Shown here: positions 8,022 to 15,977 of the stretch, one piece after another
Layout: every line of letters starts with the position of its first letter
Position numbering within the stretch: position 1 is the first letter of the stretch
Assembly (NCBI RefSeq): GCF_030345705.1
Contig: NZ_JAUASW010000002.1
Coordinates: 124,001-188,000 of the forward strand
Reading direction: 5' to 3'
From: Pelomonas sp. SE-A7
GTDB lineage: Bacteria; Pseudomonadota; Gammaproteobacteria; Burkholderiales; Burkholderiaceae_C
Length of the DNA stretch: 64,000 nucleotides
Translations under genes and position numbers: made by a program
Notes under the pieces: model-generated
The model's input: the letters and a program-made list of their open reading frames with translations, nothing else
What the model was told of the DNA's origin: nothing
Databases searched by the model: none

Positions 8022-8370
8022 GCATGAAGCCGAACACCGCCAGGGCCGCGGCATAGGCCAGGCGCCGCCGGCTCGCCGTGCTGCCTCGCTTCAGCGCCAC
8101 GCTGCCCAGCGCGATGTAGACGAGCAGCAGCAACAGCTTGACGCCCAGCCAGGGCGCATTGCCCAGCGGATTGAGCTGCAGCTGCATCCAAAGCGTCGCG
8201 CCGGCCAGCAGCAAGGCGCTGTCGATCAGCACGCTGGCTCGCCGCGCCAGTTCCTGCATCGGCCAGGCCGCACCCGTCAGCACGCCGAGTCCGCGCGCAG
8301 CGAAAAGGCTGCCGCTGGTCGCGACCAGGGCCAGGTGGACCAGCTTGATCGTCGGGTAATGCTCGATCAT
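7966..8370 (-). CDS. SirB-family integral membrane protein
   Basis: Small membrane protein of 134 residues with four predicted helices. The opening HYPTIKLVHLALVATSGSLFAARG and the central RRASVLIDSALLLAGATLW fit the SirB2 family, named for an effect on Salmonella invasion-gene expression but mechanistically uncharacterised. The conserved histidine in IKLVHL and charged residues within helices are visible. The start is ATG; eleven bases separate it from the stop of narL, and since both are on the minus strand it may be transcribed from the narXL operon. The last 56 bases overlap the convergent HPP gene. Any connection with nitrate regulation is only positional. Confidence 0.75.
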   Translation of the reverse strand: MIEHYPTIKLVHLALVATSGSLFAARGLGVLTGAAWPMQELARRASVLIDSALLLAGATLWMQLQLNPLGNAPWLGVKLLLLLVYIALGSVALKRGSTASRRRLAYAAALAVFGFMLTVARAHHPLGLLAAWSG

Positions 8371-8381
8371 CGCCAGCGGGA

Positions 8382-9062
8382 TCAGCCGGCGCTGGCGGCC
8401 GGCGCCAGCCCGCGCTCGCTGCCCCAGACCGCCGCCTGCACCCGCGAGCTCAGACCCAGCTTGCGCAGGATGTGCTGCACATGGATCTTGACCGTGCTCT
8501 CCGCGATGCCGAGCTGCCGGGCGATCTCCTTGTTGCTGGCGCCCTGGGTCAGCTCGCGCAGGATCTCGAGCTCGCGCGGCGACAGCGGCGGCTCCTCGTC
8601 CACCGGCGCCACCGCCCGGGCCGGGGCCGAGGAGCCGCCGCGCAGGACGTTCAAGAGCTTGTGGCTCATCTCGGCAGCCACCACGGATTCGCCACGCATG
8701 GTGCGGATCAGGGCCGCGGCCAGCTCGTCACCCTCGGCGGTCTTGAGCAGGTAGCCCTGGGCGCCGTTGCGCAGCGCCTCGGCCAGGTCCTGCTCGTCCT
8801 CGCTGACCGTCAGCATCAGCACACGGACCTCGGGCAGTTCGGCACGCAGGCTGGGCAGCAGGGCCAGGCCGGTGACGCCGGGCATGTGGTTGTCCAGCAG
8901 GATCAGGTCGGGACGCAGCTCCCGGGCCCGGCGCAGCGCATCGGCGGCATCGGCCGCCTCGCCCACGACCTCGATGCCGGCCTCCTGGCGCAGGAGCGCG
9001 ATCAGGCCGCGGCGGAACAGCGTGTGGTCGTCGACCACCAGGACGCGTATCTTGGATGTCAT
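8382..9062 (-). CDS. narL: NarL-type response regulator
   Basis: Two-component response regulator of 226 residues. The receiver domain begins IRVLVVDDHTLFRRGLIALL, with the acidic pair DD near 11-12, the phospho-acceptor Asp in LILLDNHMPG near 55, and the conserved Lys in YLLKTAEGDE near 105. The C-terminal LuxR-type helix-turn-helix (LSPRELEILRELTQGASNKE onward) contains KEIARQLGIAESTVKIHVQHIL. It follows the kinase gene with an ATGA overlap, so partner assignment is secure. NarL proteins activate respiratory nitrate reductase and related genes in response to nitrate or nitrite; the nitrate reductase itself is presumably outside the window. The ATG was chosen at the receiver start rather than the much longer upstream open frame. 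Confidence 0.9.
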   Translation of the reverse strand: MTSKIRVLVVDDHTLFRRGLIALLRQEAGIEVVGEAADAADALRRARELRPDLILLDNHMPGVTGLALLPSLRAELPEVRVLMLTVSEDEQDLAEALRNGAQGYLLKTAEGDELAAALIRTMRGESVVAAEMSHKLLNVLRGGSSAPARAVAPVDEEPPLSPRELEILRELTQGASNKEIARQLGIAESTVKIHVQHILRKLGLSSRVQAAVWGSERGLAPAASAG

Positions 9063-10969
9063 GCAGCCAGCTCCTCTCTCGGGTCGCCCGCCTCGGCGCT
9101 CAGCCGGGCCTGGGGCGGCAGCAACAGGCTCACTCGGGTGCCTCCTTCGGGTGGCGTCTCGATGCTCAGGCTGGCACCGATGCGGTCCGCCCGCTCCCGC
9201 ATGATCTGCAGGCCCACGTGCGTGGTGGCGGCCTCGGCCTCGGACAGCGCAAAGCCGCGGCCGTTGTCCTGCACCTCGAACAGCCAGCGGGGCGAGGACT
9301 CGACCCGCAGCCGCACATGGTCGGCCTCGGCATGCTTGCGCACATTGGACAGTGCCTCCTGCACGATGTGCAGCACCTGCACCTGCTGGTCCGGCGGCAG
9401 CGGCAGGCCGGCCTCGCCCATGCTCAGCTGGGTCGACAGGCCGCTCTGGCGCTCGAACTTGGCCAGCGTGGTGCGCAGCGCATGCTCGATGTCCTCGTGA
9501 CCCGGCCGGGTGCGGAAATGCACCAGCAGCTCGCGCACGTTGGCATAGCACTCGCGCACGCCGGTATCGATCTCTTCGAGGCTGGCCTGCACCTCCTGCT
9601 CGCTGCCGCGGATCATTGCGCCGCGCAGCAGCTGGACCTGGATCTTCAGGAAGGCCAGCACCTGGGCGATCGAATCATGCAGCTCCTGGGCCAGCAGGTT
9701 GCGCTCTTCCGACACCGCCATCTCGCGATCACGCGCCGCCAGCCGGATGTTGTCGACCTGGACCGCGAACTGGCCGACCAGCGCATCCAGCAACTGCCTC
9801 TCGTCCTCGCCCAGGCCATGGGCGCCATAGTGGAACAGCTCGACCTCGCCGATCAGCCGCGCGCCGGCGCGCATGGTGATCGAGATCACGGTCTGGTAGC
9901 CGGCCGCCTCGCAATGGCCGAGCCGCGGCTGGCCGGCGGCCTGGATGGGAATCACGCGCGGGCCGTCTGCCGGGGCGGTGAAACCGCAGGCGCAATCGCC
10001 CTGGCGCAGGCAACGCTCGGCATCGATCATGGCCTGGGGCAGGCAGTGCTGACCCAGCAGCAGCCAGCGCTCGCCCTCCTGGGCGGCAATGCGGACCGCG
10101 CTGGCATCGGCCCGGGCGATGCGGGCCAGCTTGACCGCGAAGCTCTGGGCCAGTGATTCCAGGCTGGCGTCGGGCTGGTTGCCCATCTGGGCCACGTCGT
10201 ACAGCGCCTGCAGGCGTTCGTTCTGGCGGGCCAGGTGGGCGGTCTTGTCCTTGACCTTGCCTTCCAGGCCCTCATAGGCCTGCTGCAGCGCCTGTGCCAT
10301 CTGGTTGAAGCCCGAGGCCAGGCGACCGAACTCCTCGACCGAGGCGCCTTCATCCACCCGCGCGCCGAACTGGCCGGCGGCCATGCGCTGCAGGCCGTCG
10401 CGCAGCCGCTGCAGGGGCTGGATGATCCAGACATAGGTGCCGGAGACGAAGATCACCGAGGCTGCGACGACCAGCACCACCAGACCGAAGCAGAGCCCGC
10501 CCAGGACGGCGGTGCGCGCGGCAATGGTGTGCTCGATGGCGCCGACCAGTCCGTCGATGCTCGCCACGAAACCGTCGGCCTGGCGGCGCAGCTCGGACGA
10601 CGGCGTGGACAGCTCCAGGGCTCCGCGCAGCCGCGGCCATTGCCGCTCGACCTCGGCCAGTCGCTCGCGGCATTCGTCGGTGTCCGGCACGAACAGCGGC
10701 CGCTCCGGGTCGCCGCTGCGCAGGCGCTGCACCATCAGGCCGAAGTCGCGCATGTCGCGCTCCAGGGCAGGCCAGTCGCCGGCGCCGTGGGCCAGCGTCA
10801 TGCGGTAGCTCAGCATGCGCATGCGGCCAGCCTCGTTGATGGCGCCGGCCCCGCCTTCGAGCTGCCAGGAGACCCACAGCGTGAAGGCGATCGAGGCCAG
10901 GGCGACGATCAGGAAGCTGGTCTGTATCAGGGCCAGCTTGCCGACCAGGCTGCGGGTGCGGTGGAACAT
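9059..10969 (-). CDS. narX: NarX-type nitrate/nitrite sensor histidine kinase
   Basis: Membrane sensor kinase of 636 residues. Transmembrane helices near 15-37 and 145-170 bracket a periplasmic sensor whose first helix carries NEAGRMRMLSYRMTL, the NarX P-box that binds nitrate. A HAMP domain (PLQRLRDGLQRMAAGQFGAR) follows, then a GAF-like central module with a cysteine group (CLRQGDCACGF) as in enteric NarX. The HisKA_3 dimerisation motif ELHDSIAQVLAFLKIQ holds the phospho-His, and the ATPase domain shows VLHIVQEALSNVRKHA and DNGRGF. The start is the ATG giving MFHRTRS; a GTG four codons upstream lies too close to the AAGG ribosome site. The stop overlaps narL as ATGA. Confidence 0.92.
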   Translation of the reverse strand: MFHRTRSLVGKLALIQTSFLIVALASIAFTLWVSWQLEGGAGAINEAGRMRMLSYRMTLAHGAGDWPALERDMRDFGLMVQRLRSGDPERPLFVPDTDECRERLAEVERQWPRLRGALELSTPSSELRRQADGFVASIDGLVGAIEHTIAARTAVLGGLCFGLVVLVVAASVIFVSGTYVWIIQPLQRLRDGLQRMAAGQFGARVDEGASVEEFGRLASGFNQMAQALQQAYEGLEGKVKDKTAHLARQNERLQALYDVAQMGNQPDASLESLAQSFAVKLARIARADASAVRIAAQEGERWLLLGQHCLPQAMIDAERCLRQGDCACGFTAPADGPRVIPIQAAGQPRLGHCEAAGYQTVISITMRAGARLIGEVELFHYGAHGLGEDERQLLDALVGQFAVQVDNIRLAARDREMAVSEERNLLAQELHDSIAQVLAFLKIQVQLLRGAMIRGSEQEVQASLEEIDTGVRECYANVRELLVHFRTRPGHEDIEHALRTTLAKFERQSGLSTQLSMGEAGLPLPPDQQVQVLHIVQEALSNVRKHAEADHVRLRVESSPRWLFEVQDNGRGFALSEAEAATTHVGLQIMRERADRIGASLSIETPPEGGTRVSLLLPPQARLSAEAGDPREELAA

Positions 10970-11000
10970 GATGGCTCGCACCTTAGCGAGCCCGCGCCTC

Positions 11001-11942
11001 TCAGGCCTTGACGGCCATCAACTCCGCCATCGCCTCGCGCGGGATCAACGCGCCGCGATGCTGGATCACGCGGGCCGCCAGCCGGTTGGCAAAGGCAGCG
11101 GCCTCGACCGCCGGGGCCCCGGCAAGTCGGCGCGACAGATAACCGGCGGCAAAGGAATCGCCGGCCGCCGTCGTGTCCACCACGCGCTCGACCCGCTCGG
11201 TGGCCACCTCGGTCCAGTCCTGGCCCGGCGCGCGCAACAGCGTCGGCTGGGCGCCGCGCTTGATCACCAGTTCGGGCGCCGGCAACTGCTTGGCCAGGGC
11301 CACGGCTTCGTCCACCCTGGGCAGGCCCAGCAGGGCCTGGTGGTCGTCGGCCGTCAGCAGGGCCAGGGTGGCCAGTTCGAAGGCGCGGGCAAAGCATTCG
11401 CGCGCCACCGCGATGTCCGGCCAGAGCCGCGGCCGGTAGTTGTTGTCGAACACGACCTGGGCACCGCGCTGGCGCAGCCGCTGCATCAGCGCGAACACCC
11501 GCTCGCGACCGGCCGGCGGCAGGATGGCCAGGCTGATGCCGCTGAGGTACAGGCAATCCCATTCGGCCTCGCGCTCTTCCAGCGGCGTGGCCGCGGTCTC
11601 GAAATAGGCCTTGGCCGCGCTGGTGTCGCGCCAGTAGCTGAAGCTGCGCTCGCCGCGCTCGTCCACCTCGATTAGGTAGAGCCCCGGCATGCGGCCGGCG
11701 ATGCGGCGCACCAGGCTGCAGTCCAGGTTCTCGGTCTGCCAGCGCTGGATCAGGCCGGTGGACAGGCTGTCCTCGCCCAGGCCGGTGGCATAGCAGACCT
11801 CCAGGCCGCTGCCGCAGCGCGACAGGTAGACGGCGGTGTTCAGGGTGTCGCCGCCGAAGGTCTGGTTCATGGCGCCGAAGGCCTGGCCCTGCAGCTCCAG
11901 CATGCATTCGCCCAGCAAGGCCACTTTCTTCGTCGCGCTCAT
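11001..11942 (-). CDS. kdgK: PfkB-family sugar kinase, probably 2-dehydro-3-deoxygluconokinase
   Basis: Cytoplasmic kinase of 313 residues in the ribokinase/PfkB family, likely phosphorylating 2-keto-3-deoxygluconate to KDPG for the Entner-Doudoroff route. Visible are the N-terminal GECMLEL and the glycine-rich QTFGGDTLNTAVYLSRCG, substrate-side residues, and the C-terminal anion-hole motif DTTAAGDSFAAGYL, where the usual DTTGAGD has alanine in place of the first glycine. KdgK rather than fructokinase is favoured by the opening and by a KdgR-like operator just upstream of the ATG. No edd/eda or uronate genes are nearby, though a TRAP transporter 2 kb away could supply a sugar acid. It reads toward narX with a 31-base gap. 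Confidence 0.8.
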   Translation of the reverse strand: MSATKKVALLGECMLELQGQAFGAMNQTFGGDTLNTAVYLSRCGSGLEVCYATGLGEDSLSTGLIQRWQTENLDCSLVRRIAGRMPGLYLIEVDERGERSFSYWRDTSAAKAYFETAATPLEEREAEWDCLYLSGISLAILPPAGRERVFALMQRLRQRGAQVVFDNNYRPRLWPDIAVARECFARAFELATLALLTADDHQALLGLPRVDEAVALAKQLPAPELVIKRGAQPTLLRAPGQDWTEVATERVERVVDTTAAGDSFAAGYLSRRLAGAPAVEAAAFANRLAARVIQHRGALIPREAMAELMAVKA

Positions 11943-11956
11943 CGCAAGTCCATTTT

Positions 11957-11973
11957 TTGAAACAACGTTTCAA
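11957..11973. promoter_or_regulatory. Perfect 17-bp inverted repeat, KdgR-like operator
   Basis: TTGAAAC-AAC-GTTTCAA is a perfect 7-3-7 inverted repeat lying 14 bases upstream of the kdgK ATG in the divergent kdgK/diguanylate-cyclase intergenic region. Its core fits TGAAAYANNRTTTCA, the pattern I know for KdgR in enterobacteria. No cognate regulator gene is adjacent, so it would act in trans. Confidence 0.6.
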
Positions 11974-12031
11974 TGATGCCATAGGCCAGATTCCGGCCCA
12001 CCCGGGCACACCCTGACCCGACAATGCCGCC

Positions 12032-13198
12032 ATGCCCGGAGTCCTGCATGTCGACACCCTGCTGACGGTCTACCTGATGGTGGCCGTGCTGATGCTGGGT
12101 GTTCTGGTTGGCGGCGCCTGGCAGGCGCGCGGGCGCTACGGCCTGTGGTTCTGGACCGGCGCCTTCGCCGCCGTGGTGCTGGCCCAGTCGGCCCGCGACT
12201 GGGCGGTGCTGGAGGGCGGCCCTGCCCCGCTGCTGACCCTGGGCCACATAGGCGGTGTGGTGTCGGCCGGCCTGGTCGCGCTGGGCGTGCGCGCCTTCCT
12301 CGGCCTGCGGCTGCACTGGCTGGCCCTGCTGCTGGCCATGCTGGTGATGGCCTTGCTGTCCATCGTCGTTGTCAGCCTGGGGCAGCCGCTGGGAGTCTCG
12401 CTGAGCCTGTCGCTGTTCGGCGCCGGGCTGCTGCGCGCCGTGGCCCTGTGGCCGCTGGTCCGGGCCCTGCGCCAGGAGTTCAGCTTTCCGCTGTCGCTGA
12501 TGGCCACCGACCAGGCCTTGTCCATGCTCGCCCACTGGCTGCGCGGCTGGATGGTGATGCCCGGTCCGGCCACGCCGGCCGCCCAGACCGAGCAGGCCAA
12601 TGCGCTGTGGCTGCTGGCCTTCATCGCCCTGCTGCTGACCCAGGGCTTTGCCCTGCTGCTGCTGGTCAATCAGCGGCTGACCCACAAGATCCTGGCCCTG
12701 GTCGAGATCGACCCGCTGACCGGCCTCCTGAACCGCCGCGGCCTGGACGACCGTATGCTGCGCCTGCACCAGCGCGCCGCCACCTCGCAGCGGCCGCTGC
12801 AGCTGGCCGCCGCCATGCTGGACCTGGACCATTTCAAGCTGATCAACGACCGCCATGGCCATGCGGTCGGCGACCAGGTGCTGGTCGAGCTGGGCCATCG
12901 CCTGCAGCAGCAGGTGCGGGCCAGCGACCTGGCGGTGCGCCTGGGCGGCGAGGAGTTCGTCGTGCTCTGGTTCGACGTGGGCGCCGATTCCGCCACCAGC
13001 ATGGCCGAGCGGCTGCGCCAGTCTGTCGAGCAGGTCGCCTTCGCCACCGATGCCGGCCCGCTGCATGTGGGCGTCAGCATTGGCGTGGCCAGCCAGGGCG
13101 CGGCCGGCGAGCCGCTGGAGGCCCTGCTGAAACGCGCCGATGCGGCGCTCTACGAGGCCAAGCGCATGGGCCGCCACCGAGTCGTCAACGCCGGATGA
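12032..13198 (+). CDS. Membrane-bound GGDEF diguanylate cyclase
   Basis: Protein of 388 residues expected to make cyclic di-GMP. The first 220 residues contain about six transmembrane helices with no recognised ligand-binding domain. The C-terminal GGDEF domain begins VEIDPLTGLLNRRGLDDRML; the active-site motif is intact as RLGGEEFVVLWF, and an RASD sequence five residues before it is a product-inhibition I-site (RxxD), so feedback control by c-di-GMP is likely. Metal-binding Asp is in LDLDHFKLINDRHGH. The start ATG lies 89 bases from divergent kdgK. One base separates its stop from the next ATG, so it is probably co-transcribed with the TRIC-type and VanZ-like genes, whose relation to signalling is unclear. 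Confidence 0.9.
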   Translation: MPGVLHVDTLLTVYLMVAVLMLGVLVGGAWQARGRYGLWFWTGAFAAVVLAQSARDWAVLEGGPAPLLTLGHIGGVVSAGLVALGVRAFLGLRLHWLALLLAMLVMALLSIVVVSLGQPLGVSLSLSLFGAGLLRAVALWPLVRALRQEFSFPLSLMATDQALSMLAHWLRGWMVMPGPATPAAQTEQANALWLLAFIALLLTQGFALLLLVNQRLTHKILALVEIDPLTGLLNRRGLDDRMLRLHQRAATSQRPLQLAAAMLDLDHFKLINDRHGHAVGDQVLVELGHRLQQQVRASDLAVRLGGEEFVVLWFDVGADSATSMAERLRQSVEQVAFATDAGPLHVGVSIGVASQGAAGEPLEALLKRADAALYEAKRMGRHRVVNAG

Positions 13199-13199
13199 A

Positions 13200-13868
13200 A
13201 TGAGCACGATCAAGACCACCGCCCTCTTCACCCTGTCCAACGCCCAGATCGCCATCGAGGCCGTGGCGACCATCGCCTTTGCGCTGTCCGGCCTGCTGGA
13301 GGCCGCGCGCAAGCGGCTGGATGCCGTGGGAATCTGCGTGGTGGCAGGTCTTGCCGCCTTCGGTGGCGGCACCTTGCGCGACGTGCTGCTGGACCGGCGG
13401 CCCTTCTTCTGGGTCGAGCATGCGGTCTGGCTGTGGCTGCTGCTGGGCCTGTGCGTCGCCGCCATGCTGTTCCTGCGGGCCCGACATTTCGCGGTCACCG
13501 AACGCGCCATGCAGTGGCCCGACGCCCTGGGCCTGGGCCTGTTCACCGCCGGCGGCACGCAGATCGCGCTGAATCTGCAGCAGCCGGCCATAGTCGCTGT
13601 GCTGATGGGCATGGTCACGGCCGTGTTCGGCGGCGTGCTGCGCGACATCGTCTGCAACGAGATTCCCAGCGCCTTCCGCGACCACCGGCCCTATGCGATC
13701 TGCTCCTTCGCCGGCGCCTGGGTGCTGGTCGCCACCACCCAGCTGGGGCTTTCGCAGGAGCTCGGCCTGCTGCTCGCCGCCGGCACGGCCACGCTGCTGC
13801 GCGCCGCGGCCCTGTGGACCGGCTACACCTTGCCGAGCTGGCAGAGCGGCCACGAGGAGCCGCGCTGA
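13200..13868 (+). CDS. TRIC-type cation channel family protein (UPF0126/YicG)
   Basis: Integral membrane protein of 222 residues built as two similar three-helix repeats plus a final helix, the architecture of prokaryotic TRIC/UPF0126 proteins that form trimeric monovalent-cation channels. Repeat one shows ALSGLLEAARKRLDAVGICV and GGGTLRDVLLDRRPFFWV; repeat two shows GMVTAVFGGVLRDIVCNEIP. The two GG-x-LRD motifs are the family signature and line the pore in known structures. The first coding base is two after the previous stop, and its own stop abuts the next ATG directly. The physiological ion is not known; some family members, such as YadS, have been linked to glycine transport. Confidence 0.88.
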   Translation: MSTIKTTALFTLSNAQIAIEAVATIAFALSGLLEAARKRLDAVGICVVAGLAAFGGGTLRDVLLDRRPFFWVEHAVWLWLLLGLCVAAMLFLRARHFAVTERAMQWPDALGLGLFTAGGTQIALNLQQPAIVAVLMGMVTAVFGGVLRDIVCNEIPSAFRDHRPYAICSFAGAWVLVATTQLGLSQELGLLLAAGTATLLRAAALWTGYTLPSWQSGHEEPR

Positions 13869-14207
13869 ATGCGCCGCGCCTGGCAGGCCCTGTTCGTCGC
13901 GCTCGTTCTCATCGTCGCCTGGCTGGCGCTGACGCCGGTGCCGCCGCGCGAGCTGAGTACCGGATGGGACAAGGCCAACCACTTGCTCGCCTTCGGCAGC
14001 CTGATGCTCGTAGGCCGGCTGGCCTGGCCGAGGCGCTGGTGGCCGATGGCGCTAGGACTGGTGGCCTATGGCGGTGCGATCGAGCTGCTGCAGCTGCTGG
14101 TGCCGGGCCGCGAGTCGGAATGGGCCGACCTGCTGGCCGACAGCCTGGGCATCGCCCTGGGCGAGCTGCTGTCGCCGCTCGCCTTGCGCCTGTTCAAAGC
14201 CACTTGA
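13869..14207 (+). CDS. VanZ-like small membrane protein
   Basis: Protein of 112 residues with three or four hydrophobic helices. The features that place it in the VanZ-like group are WDKANHLLAFGSLMLVGRLA, followed by YGGAIELLQLLVPGRESEWADLLADSLG, where Asp, His, Glu and the GRxxxxxDxxAnxxG pattern are conserved. VanZ itself raises teicoplanin resistance by an unknown route; Gram-negative relatives are uncharacterised. It starts immediately after the TRIC-gene stop (TGAATG), so coupled translation is likely. Its 3' end overlaps the convergent TRAP large-permease gene by 14 bases. Confidence 0.8.
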   Translation: MRRAWQALFVALVLIVAWLALTPVPPRELSTGWDKANHLLAFGSLMLVGRLAWPRRWWPMALGLVAYGGAIELLQLLVPGRESEWADLLADSLGIALGELLSPLALRLFKAT

Positions 14208-15513
14208 GCACGTAGAGGCTCAGCGCCGGGAAGAACAGCAGCGCAACGATGCGCAGGAAGTCCGAGACCAGGAAGGGCATCACGCCCTTGTAGGTCTCGT
14301 TCATGGGCACGTCGCGCGCCATGCCGTTGACCACATAGACATTGAGCCCCACTGGCGGCGCCAGCATGCCAACACCGACGGTCATCAAGACCAGCACGCC
14401 GAACCAGATCGCCTTGGGCTCGGCCGCCAGGCCCCAGAGGTCCAGTTGCATGATGGTGGGGAACAGCACGGGGATGGTCAGCAGCATCATCGAGAGCTCG
14501 TCCATCACGCAGCCCAGCAGCACATAGAAGGCCAGGATCAGGGCCACGATGGTCAGCGGCGCGACCTGCAGATGGCCCACCCACTCGGCCAGCCGGGCCG
14601 GCATCTGGGTCAGTGCCAGGGCCGAGTTCATCATGTCGGCGCCCAGGAAGATCATGAACACCATGGCCGAGGTCTCGGCCGTGCCCAGGAAGCTGCGCTT
14701 GAGGCCCTCCCAGCGCAACTCGCCGCTCAAGGCGCCGCTGGCGAAAGTGCAGATGGCGCCGACCGCCGCGCCTTCGGTCGGCGAGAACAGGCCGCCATAG
14801 ATGCCGCCGAACACCAGCACGAAGATCGCCACCAGCGGCCACACGCCCCACAGAGCCTTCCAGCGCGCCGGCCAGGCCTGGCGCTCGCTCGGTTGCGCCA
14901 GCTCGGGCCGCAGCCGGCAGTAGATTGCGATCACGGCCAGGTAGCCGGCGGTGGCGATCAGGCCGGGCACGAAGGCGGCGGCGAACAGCTTGGCGATGTT
15001 CTGCTCGGTCAGGATGGCGTAGACCACCAAGGGCACCGAGGGCGGGATCAGGATGCCCAGCGTGCCGCCGGTGGCCAGCACCGCGGTGGAAAGCCGGCCG
15101 TGGTAGCCGCCCTTCTTCATCTCGCCGTAGGCCACTTGCGTGATGGTGGCGCAGGTGGCGACCGAGGAACCGCAGACCGCGCCGAAGGCGGCCGAGGCCA
15201 GGATGGCCGCCATCGCCAGGCCACCGCGCCGGTGGCCGACGAAGGCCGCCGCGGCGCGGAACAGCGCCCGGCTCAGGCCGCCCTGGGTGGCGAACTGGCC
15301 CATCAGCAGGAACAGCGGAATCACCGACAGGTCGTAGACCGAAAGCCGCGCCACGGCCGAGCCCTTGAGCAGGTTCAAGAGGGCCAGATCGCTGGTCATC
15401 AGCCAGTAGCCGGCCGCGCCCGGAATGAACATGGCCGCGGCGATGGGCACGCGCAGCGCCATCAGCGCCAGCATGGCCACGAAGATCCAGAGTCCCACGC
15501 TGCCGCCGCTCAT
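14194..15513 (-). CDS. dctM: TRAP transporter large permease subunit
   Basis: Inner-membrane protein of 439 residues with about twelve helices, the DctM subunit that carries substrate and sodium in tripartite ATP-independent periplasmic transporters. Family motifs include LRVPIAAAMFIPGA near the start, GSSVATCATITQVAYGEMKK, GGTLGILIPPSVPLVVYAIL and the C-terminal GMLAPPVGLNVYVVNG. It overlaps the small permease gene as ATGA, so the three TRAP genes form one operon in the order dctP-dctQ-dctM. The long open frame continues upstream, but MSGGSVGLWIF is the proper start given this overlap. It ends 14 bases inside the convergent VanZ-like gene. Confidence 0.92.
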   Translation of the reverse strand: MSGGSVGLWIFVAMLALMALRVPIAAAMFIPGAAGYWLMTSDLALLNLLKGSAVARLSVYDLSVIPLFLLMGQFATQGGLSRALFRAAAAFVGHRRGGLAMAAILASAAFGAVCGSSVATCATITQVAYGEMKKGGYHGRLSTAVLATGGTLGILIPPSVPLVVYAILTEQNIAKLFAAAFVPGLIATAGYLAVIAIYCRLRPELAQPSERQAWPARWKALWGVWPLVAIFVLVFGGIYGGLFSPTEGAAVGAICTFASGALSGELRWEGLKRSFLGTAETSAMVFMIFLGADMMNSALALTQMPARLAEWVGHLQVAPLTIVALILAFYVLLGCVMDELSMMLLTIPVLFPTIMQLDLWGLAAEPKAIWFGVLVLMTVGVGMLAPPVGLNVYVVNGMARDVPMNETYKGVMPFLVSDFLRIVALLFFPALSLYVLKWL

Positions 15514-15977
15514 CGAGCCTCCATACGGCCGGCCGCCTGGACCAATGCGATCACGGCCGTCAGTGCCAGGCCCGGCGACAGCGTCGCATAGCTGAGCCAC
15601 ATCGGCAGAGCCAGGATCATCGTGATCTCGCCGGCCTCGCGCACCGCTTGCGCACCGACCGCCGAACGCCAGGCCAGCAGGCCGACCATCACCGCCAGCA
15701 GCAGCGAGCCGACGGCATCGAGCACGCGGTTCACCCGAGGCGGCGCCTTCTGGGTGAAGAAGTCCACGATGATGTTGGCCCGCTGCAGCTGGCACCAGGG
15801 CAGGCATAGCGCGATGCACAGCGCGATGCCGAACTGGCTCAGCTCCACGTCACCAGGAATCGGCCGCGACCACAGCGCCCGGCCGACGATGCTCAGCACG
15901 GTCAGCAAGGCCACGGCGCAGCCGGCCAGGCAACCGGCCAGCGCGCTCCACAGCGCCAGGCGCCGCAGCCAGATCAC
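15510..15977 (-). CDS. dctQ: TRAP transporter small permease subunit
   Basis: Inner-membrane protein of 155 residues with four helices, the DctQ subunit that pairs with DctM. The conserved PIPGDVELSQFGIALCIALCLPW (written in part: SQFGIALCIALCLPW) and the following RANIIVDFFTQKAPPRVN are typical of the family. The start is GTG, overlapping the dctP stop as GTGA, and its stop overlaps dctM, so translation of the three subunits is coupled. The subunit has no catalytic residues and gives no hint of the substrate. Confidence 0.88.
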   Translation of the reverse strand: MIWLRRLALWSALAGCLAGCAVALLTVLSIVGRALWSRPIPGDVELSQFGIALCIALCLPWCQLQRANIIVDFFTQKAPPRVNRVLDAVGSLLLAVMVGLLAWRSAVGAQAVREAGEITMILALPMWLSYATLSPGLALTAVIALVQAAGRMEAR

